NCBI RefSeq assembly: GCF_002968835.1
Contig: NZ_PKQK01000002.1
Span: 620,001 to 684,000, forward strand
Origin: Paenibacillus sp. PCH8
GTDB lineage: Bacteria; Bacillota; Bacilli; Paenibacillales; Paenibacillaceae
Length of the DNA stretch: 64,000 nucleotides
Direction of reading: 5' to 3'
Part shown: piece by piece, positions 16,799 to 24,640 of the stretch
Layout: each line of letters opens with the position of its first letter
Numbering within the stretch: the first letter of the stretch is position 1
Position numbers and translations under genes: made by a program
Notes under the pieces: model-generated
What the model saw: only the letters and a program-made list of their open reading frames with translations
Told to the model about the DNA's origin: nothing
Databases searched by the model: none

Positions 16799-17086
16799 TC
16801 ACCTCTTATTTCCATTGTATTTAATTAATCTTCGTGTGGTGCGTTCAGACTCACCAATAGAATTTGCTACATCTCTCATGGATTTCTGGTGGCCACTTTG
16901 TCCAGCAGAAACTACGTTGTTATTGTTATTTTTGATATCCCAGTAGTCTTTAAGAAACGCAGCTTGTCTCCCTTTTCTAACTGGGTCTAGTTCTGCTTCC
17001 CCTCTGCGCTCAGTGTTTTCAGCAATCAACATATATTCGGCTTGCCACTCGTCAACGTCCATAATCTCAACTGGAACTTGCCACAT
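16799..17086 (-). CDS. ParB-like C-terminal fragment with HTH
   Basis: 95 aa. EYMLIAENTERRGEAELDP, then GRQAAFLKDYW, and MRDVANSIGESERTTRRLIK match the second half of ParB-like nuclease/partition proteins: the Glu-Asn-x-x-Arg region followed by the helix-turn-helix. The N-terminal DGxHR domain is missing. A separate DGQHR protein is encoded at 29222-30556, so the two halves might cooperate, or this is a remnant. The element's shared motif lies about 30 bp upstream. Confidence 0.55.
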   Translation of the reverse strand: MWQVPVEIMDVDEWQAEYMLIAENTERRGEAELDPVRKGRQAAFLKDYWDIKNNNNNVVSAGQSGHQKSMRDVANSIGESERTTRRLIKYNGNKR

Positions 17087-17114
17087 CCAATAACCTGTGT
17101 TAACCTGTGTATAG

Positions 17115-17136
17115 ATATTATATTTGTGTATTAAAC
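17115..17136. promoter_or_regulatory. shared-motif copy between the ParB-like gene and the helicase gene
   Basis: Minus strand reads AATACACAAATATAATAT. It lies between divergent genes (16799-17086 and 17173-18666). A tandem 10-bp repeat, ACACAGGTTA twice, lies next to it toward the ParB-like gene (about 17092-17111). Confidence 0.45.
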
Positions 17137-17172
17137 TCCAAAGATCTTATCAACTATAAGGAGGACAATGGA

Positions 17173-18666
17173 CTGACTCGCAAAAAGAGACTCACAGTAA
17201 CAGACATCATAGGCAATGAAGTTGAACAATGGAAACAAGGTGAGATTATCACGATTGAAGCTGGTACAGGTGTAGGTAAGTCATACTTCATCAAAAACAC
17301 TCTATATGAGAAGGCTAAACGTGAAGGAACCAAGATATTATTCTTGCTTAACCGAACACGACTAAGTGAACAATTTCAACGAGAGATTGAACAAGACAAT
17401 AAGACAGATGTAATAAAGATTCTGTTGTATCAGAATGTCGAGGATGTTGTACGGAAACGAAATGTAGTAATAAGCAATGAATACCAGTACATAGTGTCAG
17501 ATGAGTTCCATTACTTCCTCACCGAATCAAAGTTTAACAATAACACAGAAGATTCATTCAATCTGATTATCACCGAATCAGGGAAGACCAGAATTTTTAT
17601 GTCTGCTACAGCAGATGGAGCAATAGAATATTTCCGTTTCAAAGGTATTGAACATCATAGTTACAACGTTCCTCATGATTACAGTCATATCAAAGAATTA
17701 ATTTTCTATCAAAATGATAAGGTGTTAGAAAAGTTTCTACATACGATTCCTAAGAATCAAAAGGCTGTTTGTTTCAGCAAGAGTGCGAAGAAGGCATTTA
17801 CCCTACATAATATATTCAAGGATTCACTTTTTGTCTGTTCTGCATCTGGGACATCTAGAGAAAAGAAGTATCTCGACAAAGAAAAAATCAGCCAAATGCT
17901 TTTAAAAGAGAAATTTGAAGAAAAGTTCCTATTCACAACTTCCACACTGGATAACGGTGTCAACCTCAAAGACAAACAAATCAAGTATGTAATTGTCGAT
18001 ATTGAAGACATAGATACACTCATACAATGCTTGGGTAGGAAAAGGATTGCTGATAATAGTGATAAGGTAACCGTAATAATCAAGAATATCTCAGACAAGA
18101 TGATCAATAAAAAACTTGAAGACTGTGAACGCATAATTGATCCTGCAAAGTATCTGATGGATAATGGTTCGCTAGAATATGTTAAGAAATACAGGAAATA
18201 TAGTAGTCCAGTTATCTATGACACTGTGACCGTAGACAATGACAAGGTTGAAAAAGTCATCAACGAATTACGATATTTTAAGGAAAGCTATGACAAGAAA
18301 TTTTACGAAGATATACTACAGGAGGAAAATGGATACATGAAACATCTACAAACTAAGCTTCAACAAAATAGTTACACGATATTGGACGATACATATGAAA
18401 AAGCTACACTTTCAGATTACTTAGATAGTATTGTAGGCAAGCAACTTTATAAAGAGGAACAAGAAGAGTTAATTAAGAAGGTCAATATTCGAGACAGTAG
18501 AAATAGGTTACAACGTGGATGTCGAATTATTAACGAATACTTTATAGAGAATAACTTTCCATATAGTGTGAAAGACAAGATGAAGAATAACAAACGGAAA
18601 CTTGATAATAATGAGCCTAATCCAAACTACACTAAGACGTATTGGTCACTGGCGAAACACAATTGA
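17173..18666 (+). CDS. SF2 helicase-like ATPase, probable CTG start
   Basis: About 497 aa. Helicase motifs in order: Walker A EAGTGVGKSYF (about residue 30), NRTRLSEQF, Walker B SDEFHYF, motif III MSATA, TSTLDNGVNL, and motif VI QCLGRKR. The C-terminal 150 residues are charged and without a known domain. The frame is open from GTG 17107, but AAGGAGG at 17158-17164 points to CTG 17173; an ATG at 17168 would give only two codons. It probably unwinds DNA during element replication or mobilisation. It faces away from the ParB-like gene and is followed by nearly 1 kb without a clear gene, a place where an origin could lie. Confidence 0.7.
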   Translation: MTRKKRLTVTDIIGNEVEQWKQGEIITIEAGTGVGKSYFIKNTLYEKAKREGTKILFLLNRTRLSEQFQREIEQDNKTDVIKILLYQNVEDVVRKRNVVISNEYQYIVSDEFHYFLTESKFNNNTEDSFNLIITESGKTRIFMSATADGAIEYFRFKGIEHHSYNVPHDYSHIKELIFYQNDKVLEKFLHTIPKNQKAVCFSKSAKKAFTLHNIFKDSLFVCSASGTSREKKYLDKEKISQMLLKEKFEEKFLFTTSTLDNGVNLKDKQIKYVIVDIEDIDTLIQCLGRKRIADNSDKVTVIIKNISDKMINKKLEDCERIIDPAKYLMDNGSLEYVKKYRKYSSPVIYDTVTVDNDKVEKVINELRYFKESYDKKFYEDILQEENGYMKHLQTKLQQNSYTILDDTYEKATLSDYLDSIVGKQLYKEEQEELIKKVNIRDSRNRLQRGCRIINEYFIENNFPYSVKDKMKNNKRKLDNNEPNPNYTKTYWSLAKHN

Positions 18667-19652
18667 TAATTTGAAATAGTGCAAAGATGAAAACGGCTGA
18701 AATTAAAAAAAGTCAGTGTTTATATAGGTTTTTTGATGATTTTGCATATTTTTCATGGAGTAAACCCTTATAATAAGGATTTGTTTAGGTATACAATTGC
18801 TCAAAACCCATGATACGACTGCATTTATGACTAATGATTGATTATTTATTTGGGATTTGAATGTACCAAATTGAATCGGAAGGTGAATTGGCGTAGCCAA
18901 GAGGAACGCGATAGGCTGATTAATTCGTTTACGAGCGTAGCGAAGTGATTTAATGAGGATGGTATCGTTCCTGATTACTATCTTCCATTACAATTACAAT
19001 ATTCACATCCGATAATATGTCACTTTTACTTCCTATAATATAAACATTACCCTTATAGGAGTTTAAAGTGACATATTTTAAATTGTTACGCACTTAATAA
19101 TAGGTGGCGAGATCCATTCCGTTTCACTCCATGGCTGTCGCTTCACCTTCATCCACAACATAAACCGTTGTGGCTGTCATTTGGTTTACTTTATCTCGGT
19201 TTAGAGGGTATACGAAATTTAGTGTTCCTGATTATTGGGAAGCATATCGTCAGACGCTGAATACATAATTGAATGCCAAACTATCCCCCTCCTACTTATG
19301 GGGGTTATTTGTATCCTGCGCGCCATGTTGGCGGTCAGAAATTTCAATCGTCAAAGTTTGGAACATGGTCTCGGAGTGGAAGTGCTAGGCGTATATTCTG
19401 TGAAATAGCCACCTTTTTGGATTTTTAATACCCCCCACCTATCGTGATCATCAAATAACATTGCGGTGTAAGGATAAGTGCTGTAGGTTTATCTAGAAAT
19501 TTTGACTCATTTTTAGGTGTAAATATACCCCCTTATGCCTTATGTATCCTCCTTTATTATATCAGATATCAGACATTGTATCGGTTAGGCTTATTTGTTT
19601 AGGGATGTATGTGATATACTATAATATACGAATAATTTAAGGAAGGTGTCCA
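18667..19652. other. 986 bp without a clear gene; dyads and coding-like scraps
   Basis: Contents seen: a 22-bp imperfect dyad (19015-19036 with 19055-19076, 19 of 22 matching; arms carry TGTCACTTT), a perfect 7-bp stem CCACAAC/GTTGTGG near 19152-19172, a plus-strand scrap ending VPDYWEAYRQTLNT before a stop near 19269, and a 51-codon open frame 19273-19428 (PNYPPPTYGGYLYPARHVGG) with no ribosome binding site. It lies downstream of the helicase gene, so a replication origin or oriT is possible but not shown. Confidence 0.4.
19015..19076. repeat. 22-bp imperfect inverted repeat with TGTCAC arms
   Basis: Left arm 19015-19036 starts ATATGTCACTTT; right arm 19055-19076 ends AAAGTGACATAT; 18-bp loop. 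19 of 22 positions pair. Confidence 0.6.
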
Positions 19653-20501
19653 ATGACAAATGGTGAAAGTGAGTCATTTAAATTAGCAAGACGAGCGGCT
19701 ATTTTTCAAGAAGAACACAGCAATGCAATTACAAGAATGAGTAACATGGTTAATCAATCATCTATCTCCAGAATGGTTGAGCAGGTAAGTCTATCATCTA
19801 GGATTCAGTTTCAATACAATCAAGTTTGGGAAGCACACCAAGGATTAGCAAGCGCTGCTCACCAAGCTGGATTGGCATGGAATGAATCATTCTCAGAAAT
19901 TTCTAGGGTTATTTCAAGTCCATCGTTTATCGGCATCACTAATGATTTAAACAATCTGAGTAGTGGAATTGCCAGAGCTATGGAAGGTATTTATAATTCA
20001 CCATCATATAAAGGACTTATAGAAATGTTATCGACAATCGATATATCATCTATTCAAACTTTCGTTGATAATCTGCCAGATGATGTTACTCACAATATAA
20101 ATGAGTTTGAACAAGAGTTGCAAGATAACCCCGAAATATCTTCAAGGTTTAAGCCTTACGTAGAAAGTTTAGAAGCATTATTGTCGTCTAAAACTGGAGC
20201 CAATATTAATTTAAGTAGAAGCAAAGTTAGTATTGTTGGTTTCATTTTTCTGCTCAATACAATAATCACAATAGGTGGGGTAGTCTTCGGATTATACATT
20301 GAAAATCGCTTGTTCCCTGATCCAACTGACGATCTAGTCATTGAACAAAAACGACACAATGCAGTAATCGAACAGAATCAACTTGAAAGTATTGAATTGC
20401 AACAGGAACAAGTAACAGTTAATAAAGAGCAATTAGATGTTAGAAAAGATATACTTTCGGAATTGGAGAAAATGAATGAACAAAAAAAGGACTCGAAATG
20501 A
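19653..20501 (+). CDS. membrane protein with one TM helix and C-terminal coiled coil
   Basis: 282 aa. The soluble N-terminal 200 residues are helical. A single membrane segment lies at about 213-232 (VGFIFLLNTIITIGGVVFGLY), then a Glu/Gln-rich coiled coil (LESIELQQEQVTVNKEQLDV). No family recognised. AAGGAAGGTGTCC precedes the ATG, and an upstream TATAAT (about 19618) suggests its own promoter. It is monocistronic, with a terminator overlapping its end. Single-gene membrane proteins of this kind in prophages are often exclusion or lysogenic-conversion factors (inference only). Confidence 0.6.
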   Translation: MTNGESESFKLARRAAIFQEEHSNAITRMSNMVNQSSISRMVEQVSLSSRIQFQYNQVWEAHQGLASAAHQAGLAWNESFSEISRVISSPSFIGITNDLNNLSSGIARAMEGIYNSPSYKGLIEMLSTIDISSIQTFVDNLPDDVTHNINEFEQELQDNPEISSRFKPYVESLEALLSSKTGANINLSRSKVSIVGFIFLLNTIITIGGVVFGLYIENRLFPDPTDDLVIEQKRHNAVIEQNQLESIELQQEQVTVNKEQLDVRKDILSELEKMNEQKKDSK

Positions 20502-20515
20502 GTCCTCTTCTATTT
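20487..20515 (+). terminator. terminator of the 19653-20501 gene
   Basis: GGACTCGAAATGAGTCC stem-loop overlapping the stop codon, followed by TCTTCTATTTATT. Confidence 0.65.
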
Positions 20516-20565
20516 ATTCACCGATCAATTTCATAATCTGATCATGCTCAGGATTAATTCCTGAA

Positions 20566-20596
20566 TAACAAAAAGCCTAAGCACATGACCTAGGCT
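20566..20596 (-). terminator. terminator of the tyrosine recombinase gene
   Basis: On the minus strand AGCCTAGGTCATGTGCTTAGGCT (20574-20596; imperfect stem) followed by TTTTTGTTATT. Confidence 0.7.
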
Positions 20597-20604
20597 AATG
20601 ATTG

Positions 20605-21459
20605 TTACAGTCTATCCATCTTAGCAAGCATCTTCTCTCTAGTTGGATTAGTGTACAGCAACGTGGTATGTATGTTGCTATGCCCTGCTTGATTGGCTAC
20701 CTCATGCACTGACATGTCATTCTCCAATGCATGGGAACAGAAGAAGTGACGCAAATCATGCGGCGTTACATTTTTACCTATGATATCTGAATACTGATTA
20801 AACAGCTTATTGATTACGGTTCTATCTAACTTGGTTCCACGATTGCTGACAAACAAGTATTCACCTTTGATACCCTTCTCTTCTCTTTCTTTGATCCAGC
20901 TTTGCAACGCAGTCCTTGCTTTGCTGCCTATATTCACATTCCGCTGTTTCTTCCCTTTACCCTCAGACACAACCAGTTCCCTAGAGGTTAGATTAAAGTC
21001 GTTCATCCCAATGTTTAAGCATTCACTAATACGTAGTCCACAATACGCCAGTAATGAAACGATAGCATAGTTACGCTTAGATTCACTCTCTAATACCAGT
21101 TGTCTGAATTTCTCTACATCAGCAAGACCAACTGTAGCCAGTGAAGCATATTGTTTCTGTATCTTCAGCATATCCTTCTTGCTTACCACCTGTTCAGATT
21201 GAGCATTCGTTTCAATGAGGTAATCATTAAACTTAATCAATGCACTAATCTTAGCGTTGATGGTTGTTGGACTGTTCTTCTTGATTGTTTTCAAGTAGCT
21301 AATGTAGTCCTTTACATTCTCTCTATGTAGTTTCTTGAATTCAACTCCCTTACTTTCCTCAAACCATTGAATATATCCTCTAACATTTAGTACGTAACTT
21401 TTAATTGTGTTGGCGCTCAGTTCATTTAATATTAGTTGCTGCTCAAACAATTGAATCAT
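20605..21459 (-). CDS. tyrosine recombinase (XerC/D-like), internal to the element
   Basis: 284 aa from ATG 21459 (GGGAG 8 nt upstream). The N-terminal SAM-like core-binding domain (SANTIKSYVLNVRGYIQWFEE) is followed by the catalytic domain with the full set: Arg in YCGLRISECLN (about 142), Lys in EGKGKKQR, His-x-x-Arg in TPHDLRHFF (about 235), His in GHSNIHTT and the Tyr nucleophile in TLLYTN (about 269). The element is bounded by serine-integrase sites, so this enzyme is not needed for integration. It may resolve dimers or act in regulation, as YopP does in SPbeta. Four AATTATGTTGCA-type boxes lie just upstream. Confidence 0.88.
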   Translation of the reverse strand: MIQLFEQQLILNELSANTIKSYVLNVRGYIQWFEESKGVEFKKLHRENVKDYISYLKTIKKNSPTTINAKISALIKFNDYLIETNAQSEQVVSKKDMLKIQKQYASLATVGLADVEKFRQLVLESESKRNYAIVSLLAYCGLRISECLNIGMNDFNLTSRELVVSEGKGKKQRNVNIGSKARTALQSWIKEREEKGIKGEYLFVSNRGTKLDRTVINKLFNQYSDIIGKNVTPHDLRHFFCSHALENDMSVHEVANQAGHSNIHTTLLYTNPTREKMLAKMDRL

Positions 21460-21476
21460 TATGTTCACTCCCTATC

Positions 21477-21586
21477 AATTATGTTGCATTATGTAAAGGT
21501 GATTATTCAATAAATTATGTTGCATTACATACTCTTATTGTACCCTTATACACACCAAAATGCAACATAATTAATATTATGCTGCA
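21477..21586. repeat. AATTATGTTGCA boxes, including a Xer-like dyad, upstream of the tyrosine recombinase
   Basis: AATTATGTTGCATTA at 21477-21491 and 21513-21527 (direct), and at 21561-21586 arms TGCAACATAA and TTATGCTGCA around TTAATA (9 of 10 pairs, 6-bp centre). The geometry of the last resembles a tyrosine-recombinase core site. It could also be the autoregulatory operator for the divergent promoters. Confidence 0.6.
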
Positions 21587-21618
21587 AAATAAATTGATGC
21601 ATATTTCGGAGTGAGACA

Positions 21619-21720
21619 ATGAACATGAGCCATACATATATGGGTGTGAACTTCAATTTGAGGTTAGCGAAACTGAACATCGATGTTCGATTTCAAATGT
21701 CACGACATCGCGACATATGA
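21619..21720 (+). CDS. possible 33-aa small protein
   Basis: ATG 21619 with GGAGTGA 7 nt upstream; ends TGA 21718-21720, and the ATGA overlaps the next small frame. The product starts MNMSHTYMGVNFNLR and is basic. Divergent from the tyrosine recombinase. No homology recognised; support is the ribosome binding site and the coupled overlap only. Confidence 0.35.
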   Translation: MNMSHTYMGVNFNLRLAKLNIDVRFQMSRHRDI

Positions 21721-21869
21721 GCAATTTGATAATCGGCAGACATCTACCGTTTTGTCGACAGGGATCGTGTTACAAGCTAGAACAACAACTTCGAAAATTT
21801 CGAACTCGCCTCTATCCTGAATTTTATGATGGTTCCATTTCAACCGTCTTGAACTTCACGATGGTTTGA
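21717..21869 (+). CDS. possible 50-aa small basic protein, coupled to the preceding small frame
   Basis: Starts with ATG overlapping the previous stop (ATGA). Product begins MSNLIIGRHLPFCRQGS and contains KLEQQLRKFRTRLYPEFYDG, which reads like a real basic helix. No ribosome binding site of its own, consistent with coupling. Palindromes at 21790-21804 fall inside it, so the stretch could be structured DNA rather than a gene. Confidence 0.33.
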   Translation: MSNLIIGRHLPFCRQGSCYKLEQQLRKFRTRLYPEFYDGSISTVLNFTMV

Positions 21870-22169
21870 ATAAGTAAATCGCCAGTCGACGCGCGATTAC
21901 CAAATTCGGATTCGAGTCAGAATTTACTAATACTCAAATTCCCCGATGTCGGAGAAAATTGGTTATGTAAATGCGCCGACATCGTCGTATTTCCGAATTG
22001 TTCATATGCTTGAACTATCGTATTACAGTCGCATCTAATCATAATACAATCGTACACGATACATTTTTATCACTCAGACTACAGAAAATGCAGTAACTGT
22101 AAGGGTTTTTACCTTTACACCACCTCAGATTACCCTAGTATCGTAATTACAATCGTGGAGTGATCGAGA

Positions 22170-22316
22170 ATAGCCCAAAAACGCAGTCGTACCAACGGTT
22201 TCATCCATATTGGTAAAAATTATAAATTTACGATTGAGATGCCAAAAAAGCTAGACGGGACAAGGGATTTGAGCGTTTTACAAAAGTTGTATCGTATGAG
22301 TAACAGGATTATCTAA
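22170..22316 (+). CDS. possible 48-aa basic protein, ATA start or 5'-truncated
   Basis: The frame AQKRSRTNGFIHIGKNYKF, then TIEMPKKLDGTRDLSVLQK, LYRMSNRII reads like a genuine DNA-binding-size peptide. No ATG, GTG or TTG is available between the upstream TGA and codon 24. GGAG (22157-22160) sits 9 nt before an ATA at 22170, so either an ATA start or a gene that lost its beginning. Confidence 0.3.
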   Translation: MAQKRSRTNGFIHIGKNYKFTIEMPKKLDGTRDLSVLQKLYRMSNRII

Positions 22317-22404
22317 AACGATGACTTATTTACGCAACTTTTCAAACTTGTTTACGCATCTCATATACTCATTATCATTGATATATCAACGTTTTCTCAG
22401 GGTC

Positions 22405-22418
22405 AGGAAAATTTTCCT
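22405..22418. promoter_or_regulatory. palindrome AGGAAAATTTTCCT (copy 1)
   Basis: A perfect 14-bp palindrome, repeated exactly at 27646-27659 and as CCGGAAAATTTTCCGG at 26745-26760 in the ArpU leader. Operator-like. Confidence 0.4.
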
Positions 22419-22561
22419 TACTTTCATGACTAATTTACGATACAACTTTTTCACCACAAAAATTCCAGTCGAGTCGTGGAATTGGGTAACGGTAATCACG
22501 GAGTAGAAGTGCTCAGTGGTGGTCAGTTTGGGCACTACTCAATCATACTGTCTGCATAAAA

Positions 22562-22582
22562 AAGGCACCCCGAAGGATGCTT
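22562..22582 (-). terminator. terminator after the 22587-22889 gene
   Basis: Minus strand AAGCATCCTTCGGGGTGCC stem with TTCG loop, then TTTTTTATGC. Confidence 0.65.
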
Positions 22583-22586
22583 TATG

Positions 22587-22889
22587 TTAGCCGAAGCTAA
22601 AGTTAGAATTTTCTACTGATTTAACTGCTGATGAACGATAGAGCGTATTACTCTCTTCTCCAATGGAAAAACAATCGACTGATAAAACGAAACCCATTAT
22701 GCCTACCTTTTTATCATCAGTTGATAGTCTAGACGCTTCCTTTGTCTCACTTCCATTGATTGAATTGGAGAATACTTTTTTTATATAGAATTCCCTTTCG
22801 GGATCGTGAGAGAAATTCCTAAATCCATTTAACACAGTCTCTTCTGTAATCGTAATATCAGTTCCATCTAAAAAACTAATCACTATCAT
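22587..22889 (-). CDS. hypothetical protein (~100 aa)
   Basis: The start is placed at ATG 22889 because AAGGAG lies 9 nt upstream; an in-frame start 10 codons earlier has no such site. It opens MIVISFLDGTDITITEET, a strand-rich start, and continues EREFYIKKVFSNSING. No domain recognised. It is the last gene of a three-gene minus-strand transcript (23842 to 22587). Confidence 0.6.
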   Translation of the reverse strand: MIVISFLDGTDITITEETVLNGFRNFSHDPEREFYIKKVFSNSINGSETKEASRLSTDDKKVGIMGFVLSVDCFSIGEESNTLYRSSAVKSVENSNFSFG

Positions 22890-22931
22890 ATCTGTCAACT
22901 CCTTATAAGAGTATAGCAATTTCTCATTCTA

Positions 22932-23492
22932 CTAAATACGGCTTATCAACCTATTTACTTCCTCTAGTAATGGTTTAGCAGCATCAATAATATACATCGT
23001 GGATTCATCCATTATCTTGTCAATGTATTGATTGGTCTGATTTAAAAATTTTGATTCAGCACCCTCAGGTTTAAATGCACTAGGATTCATCTCATTATGG
23101 ATATGCAAACCTTGGACGCTACTAAACATATTAGGGACAGAATCAATGGCTGTGTTTAAATCTTGATATGCTCTTAATAGCTCCCAGACACCTTTCATGA
23201 ATAATTCATGATCGTCTACATTAAACAGTGGGCTATCAATAATCAAGTTGCCTGTCATAGTCTCTTTTGAATAATACTTCTTGTTTTCACTGTAGTAAGC
23301 CAGAGTAGTAACAAGCTCATACTGTAGCATTTTCAATAGCTTCAAACGCTGAATCTGCTCATCTTTCTTCTCTTTTCTGTCTGCCCTCCAATTTGCAAGT
23401 GACCAACCAATAAAGACCGATCCTATAGGCACTACAATACCTGTGAATATTACACTTGTTATTACAGACTTTATCCAGTCCAACGCTTGCAC
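22932..23492 (-). CDS. membrane-anchored hypothetical protein
   Basis: 186 aa, GTG start at 23492 preceded by GGAGA. One N-terminal membrane helix (VITSVIFTGIVVPIGSVFIGW) followed by RADRKEKKDEQ and a long helical cytoplasmic part. The layout (TM, basic stretch, helices) is common in small phage exclusion or sensing proteins, but I do not recognise the family. Middle gene of the three-gene transcript. Confidence 0.6.
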   Translation of the reverse strand: MQALDWIKSVITSVIFTGIVVPIGSVFIGWSLANWRADRKEKKDEQIQRLKLLKMLQYELVTTLAYYSENKKYYSKETMTGNLIIDSPLFNVDDHELFMKGVWELLRAYQDLNTAIDSVPNMFSSVQGLHIHNEMNPSAFKPEGAESKFLNQTNQYIDKIMDESTMYIIDAAKPLLEEVNRLISRI

Positions 23493-23500
23493 TCTCCACT

Positions 23501-23842
23501 CTACCCTTTGTAATTATTATAGAATTCTTTCCAATTCACTACATTCTTTATCAATTGCTCTTTACTAAGTTCACCTTCACTGTAATCAAAGAACCAGTCT
23601 CCAGCAATATCCCTACAAAATGTATCCTCATGTCCATATCCTTCTGGGTCACCATACAATTCTGTCATCTCAACGGTGTTGTCCCTAGGCATCCCAACTG
23701 AGTCCAATATGATGTGTTCAAGCTCCGACATATAGTGATCGTACACACTCCACGTCATTTCTAATGCATCCTCAACCTTCTTTTCCTTCGTTCTCATATC
23801 TTGAATCATATCAATCAAGCTAGACATTGTTGCTTCATTCAT
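23501..23842 (-). CDS. hypothetical acidic protein, first of a three-gene operon
   Basis: 113 aa, ATG 23842 with AAGGAGTGATATAG upstream. Acidic, with a helical first half (MIQDMRTKEKKVEDALEMTWS) and a DPEGYGHEDTFCRDIAGDWFF segment. An extended -10 TGGTATAAT at about 23871-23879 (minus strand) next to the perfect palindrome ACAACGTTGT (about 23886-23895) looks like its promoter and operator. The same TGGTATAATATTCCTA block stands upstream of the 30746-31015 gene. Confidence 0.6.
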   Translation of the reverse strand: MNEATMSSLIDMIQDMRTKEKKVEDALEMTWSVYDHYMSELEHIILDSVGMPRDNTVEMTELYGDPEGYGHEDTFCRDIAGDWFFDYSEGELSKEQLIKNVVNWKEFYNNYKG

Positions 23843-23866
23843 CTATATCACTCCTTATGTAATGGT

Positions 23867-23896
23867 AGGAATATTATACCACTAACAACGTTGTGT
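23867..23896 (-). promoter_or_regulatory. extended -10 promoter with ACAACGTTGT palindrome
   Basis: Minus-strand TTAGTGGTATAATATTCC; the same block (TTTGTGGTATAATATTCC) is found at about 31046-31065. Confidence 0.5.
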
Positions 23897-24610
23897 AGTG
23901 ATGACGATATATTCTGATGTGCCTTAGATATTTGCCGATGTCGGCAATTCTGAATATAACGATTCGTTATAATCGAATCAACATTAGCAGACCGTAATAT
24001 TTACCGTTCGTTATATCAACCTACCCGATTTTCGTGCAGGTTTGTTCGGACATGGTGATTCACCATATCTCAATTGTCGGGATTCACGACATTAGAATTT
24101 TTTAAACAAACGGAATTCTCCGTTGGTTGTTTTTGTATTTGTTTAACTCATTTCTATTCTGGAATTGAGAATTAAATTGAGGATTTCGAAATGTCAGGTA
24201 CACGATGTACCTTACTCGTACGAGTCGGCATTTTCGCCTAGTCGACTCAAGTTCAACCTGAACCCGACCTCTTTTTAACTTTGAAGTTAGAAAGCGGATA
24301 TTTCCGTTCTCAGTTTAACGATGTGGTTTGAACCCACACTATAGCTGTTTAACGAGGATATGCTCGATAAGGTTTCACACAGCGTTAAACGGTTGTACAC
24401 CACGTACAACACTTTCAACACGACCAATGGTCGCCTTGCTCAGTTACCGTCAAATTGACGGATACTCAGTAGCCCCCAAACTGAGGGTAACTGGGTTTAC
24501 CGCGATTTCGAGGAGAAGTATTGTTCGTGTTATTGGTTAAATCAGATCGATAATAGGCAATAAACCAATGTAGACAAAATTGTCTATATTGAAAAAACGA
24601 ACATTACAAC
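23897..24610. other. palindrome-dense array B (about 700 bp, no clear gene)
   Basis: At least 15 short perfect dyads, each of different sequence: 23932-23947, 23956-23970, 24052-24066, 24110-24123, 24196-24212, 24214-24225, 24251-24263, 24276-24289, 24295-24306, 24353-24366, 24392-24410, 24421-24433, 24447-24461, 24571-24586 and others. Arms 4-8 bp, loops 0-6 nt. At 24441-24493 the stems nest as a three-way junction. Some short plus-strand open stretches cross it (for example from ATG 24359, VSHSVKRLYTTYNTFNTTNG) but lack good ribosome binding sites. Confidence 0.6.
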
Positions 24611-24640
24611 AAAAAAGGACAGCACCCAATTGTGCCATCC
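24611..24640 (-). terminator. terminator after the 24641-24913 gene
   Basis: Minus strand GGATGGCAC with GTGCTGTCC around a short loop, then TTTTTTGTTG. Confidence 0.65.

Larger units (their letters stand above)
21870..22586. other. 717-bp gene-poor stretch with palindromes and a possible small frame
   Basis: Short perfect dyads: AATCGC...GCGATT (21877-21898), CCGATGTCGG (21943-21952), CGACATCGTCG (21977-21987), AGGAAAATTTTCCT (22405-22418) and AGTGC...GCACT (about 22506-22534). A 48-codon plus-strand frame at 22170-22316 is described separately. A minus-strand terminator at 22562-22582 ends the next gene. Confidence 0.45.

Noticed and set aside
18703-18900. 65-codon minus-strand frame in the gap behind the helicase gene
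   Set aside because: No ribosome binding site and atypical composition; not supported as a gene.
19273-19428. 51-codon frame rich in Pro/Tyr/Gly
   Set aside because: Reads somewhat like protein but has no ribosome binding site; kept only as a remark within the gap feature.
22321-22506. 61-codon plus-strand frame starting MTYLRNF
   Set aside because: Phe/Leu-rich, no ribosome binding site, contains the AGGAAAATTTTCCT palindrome; likely chance.
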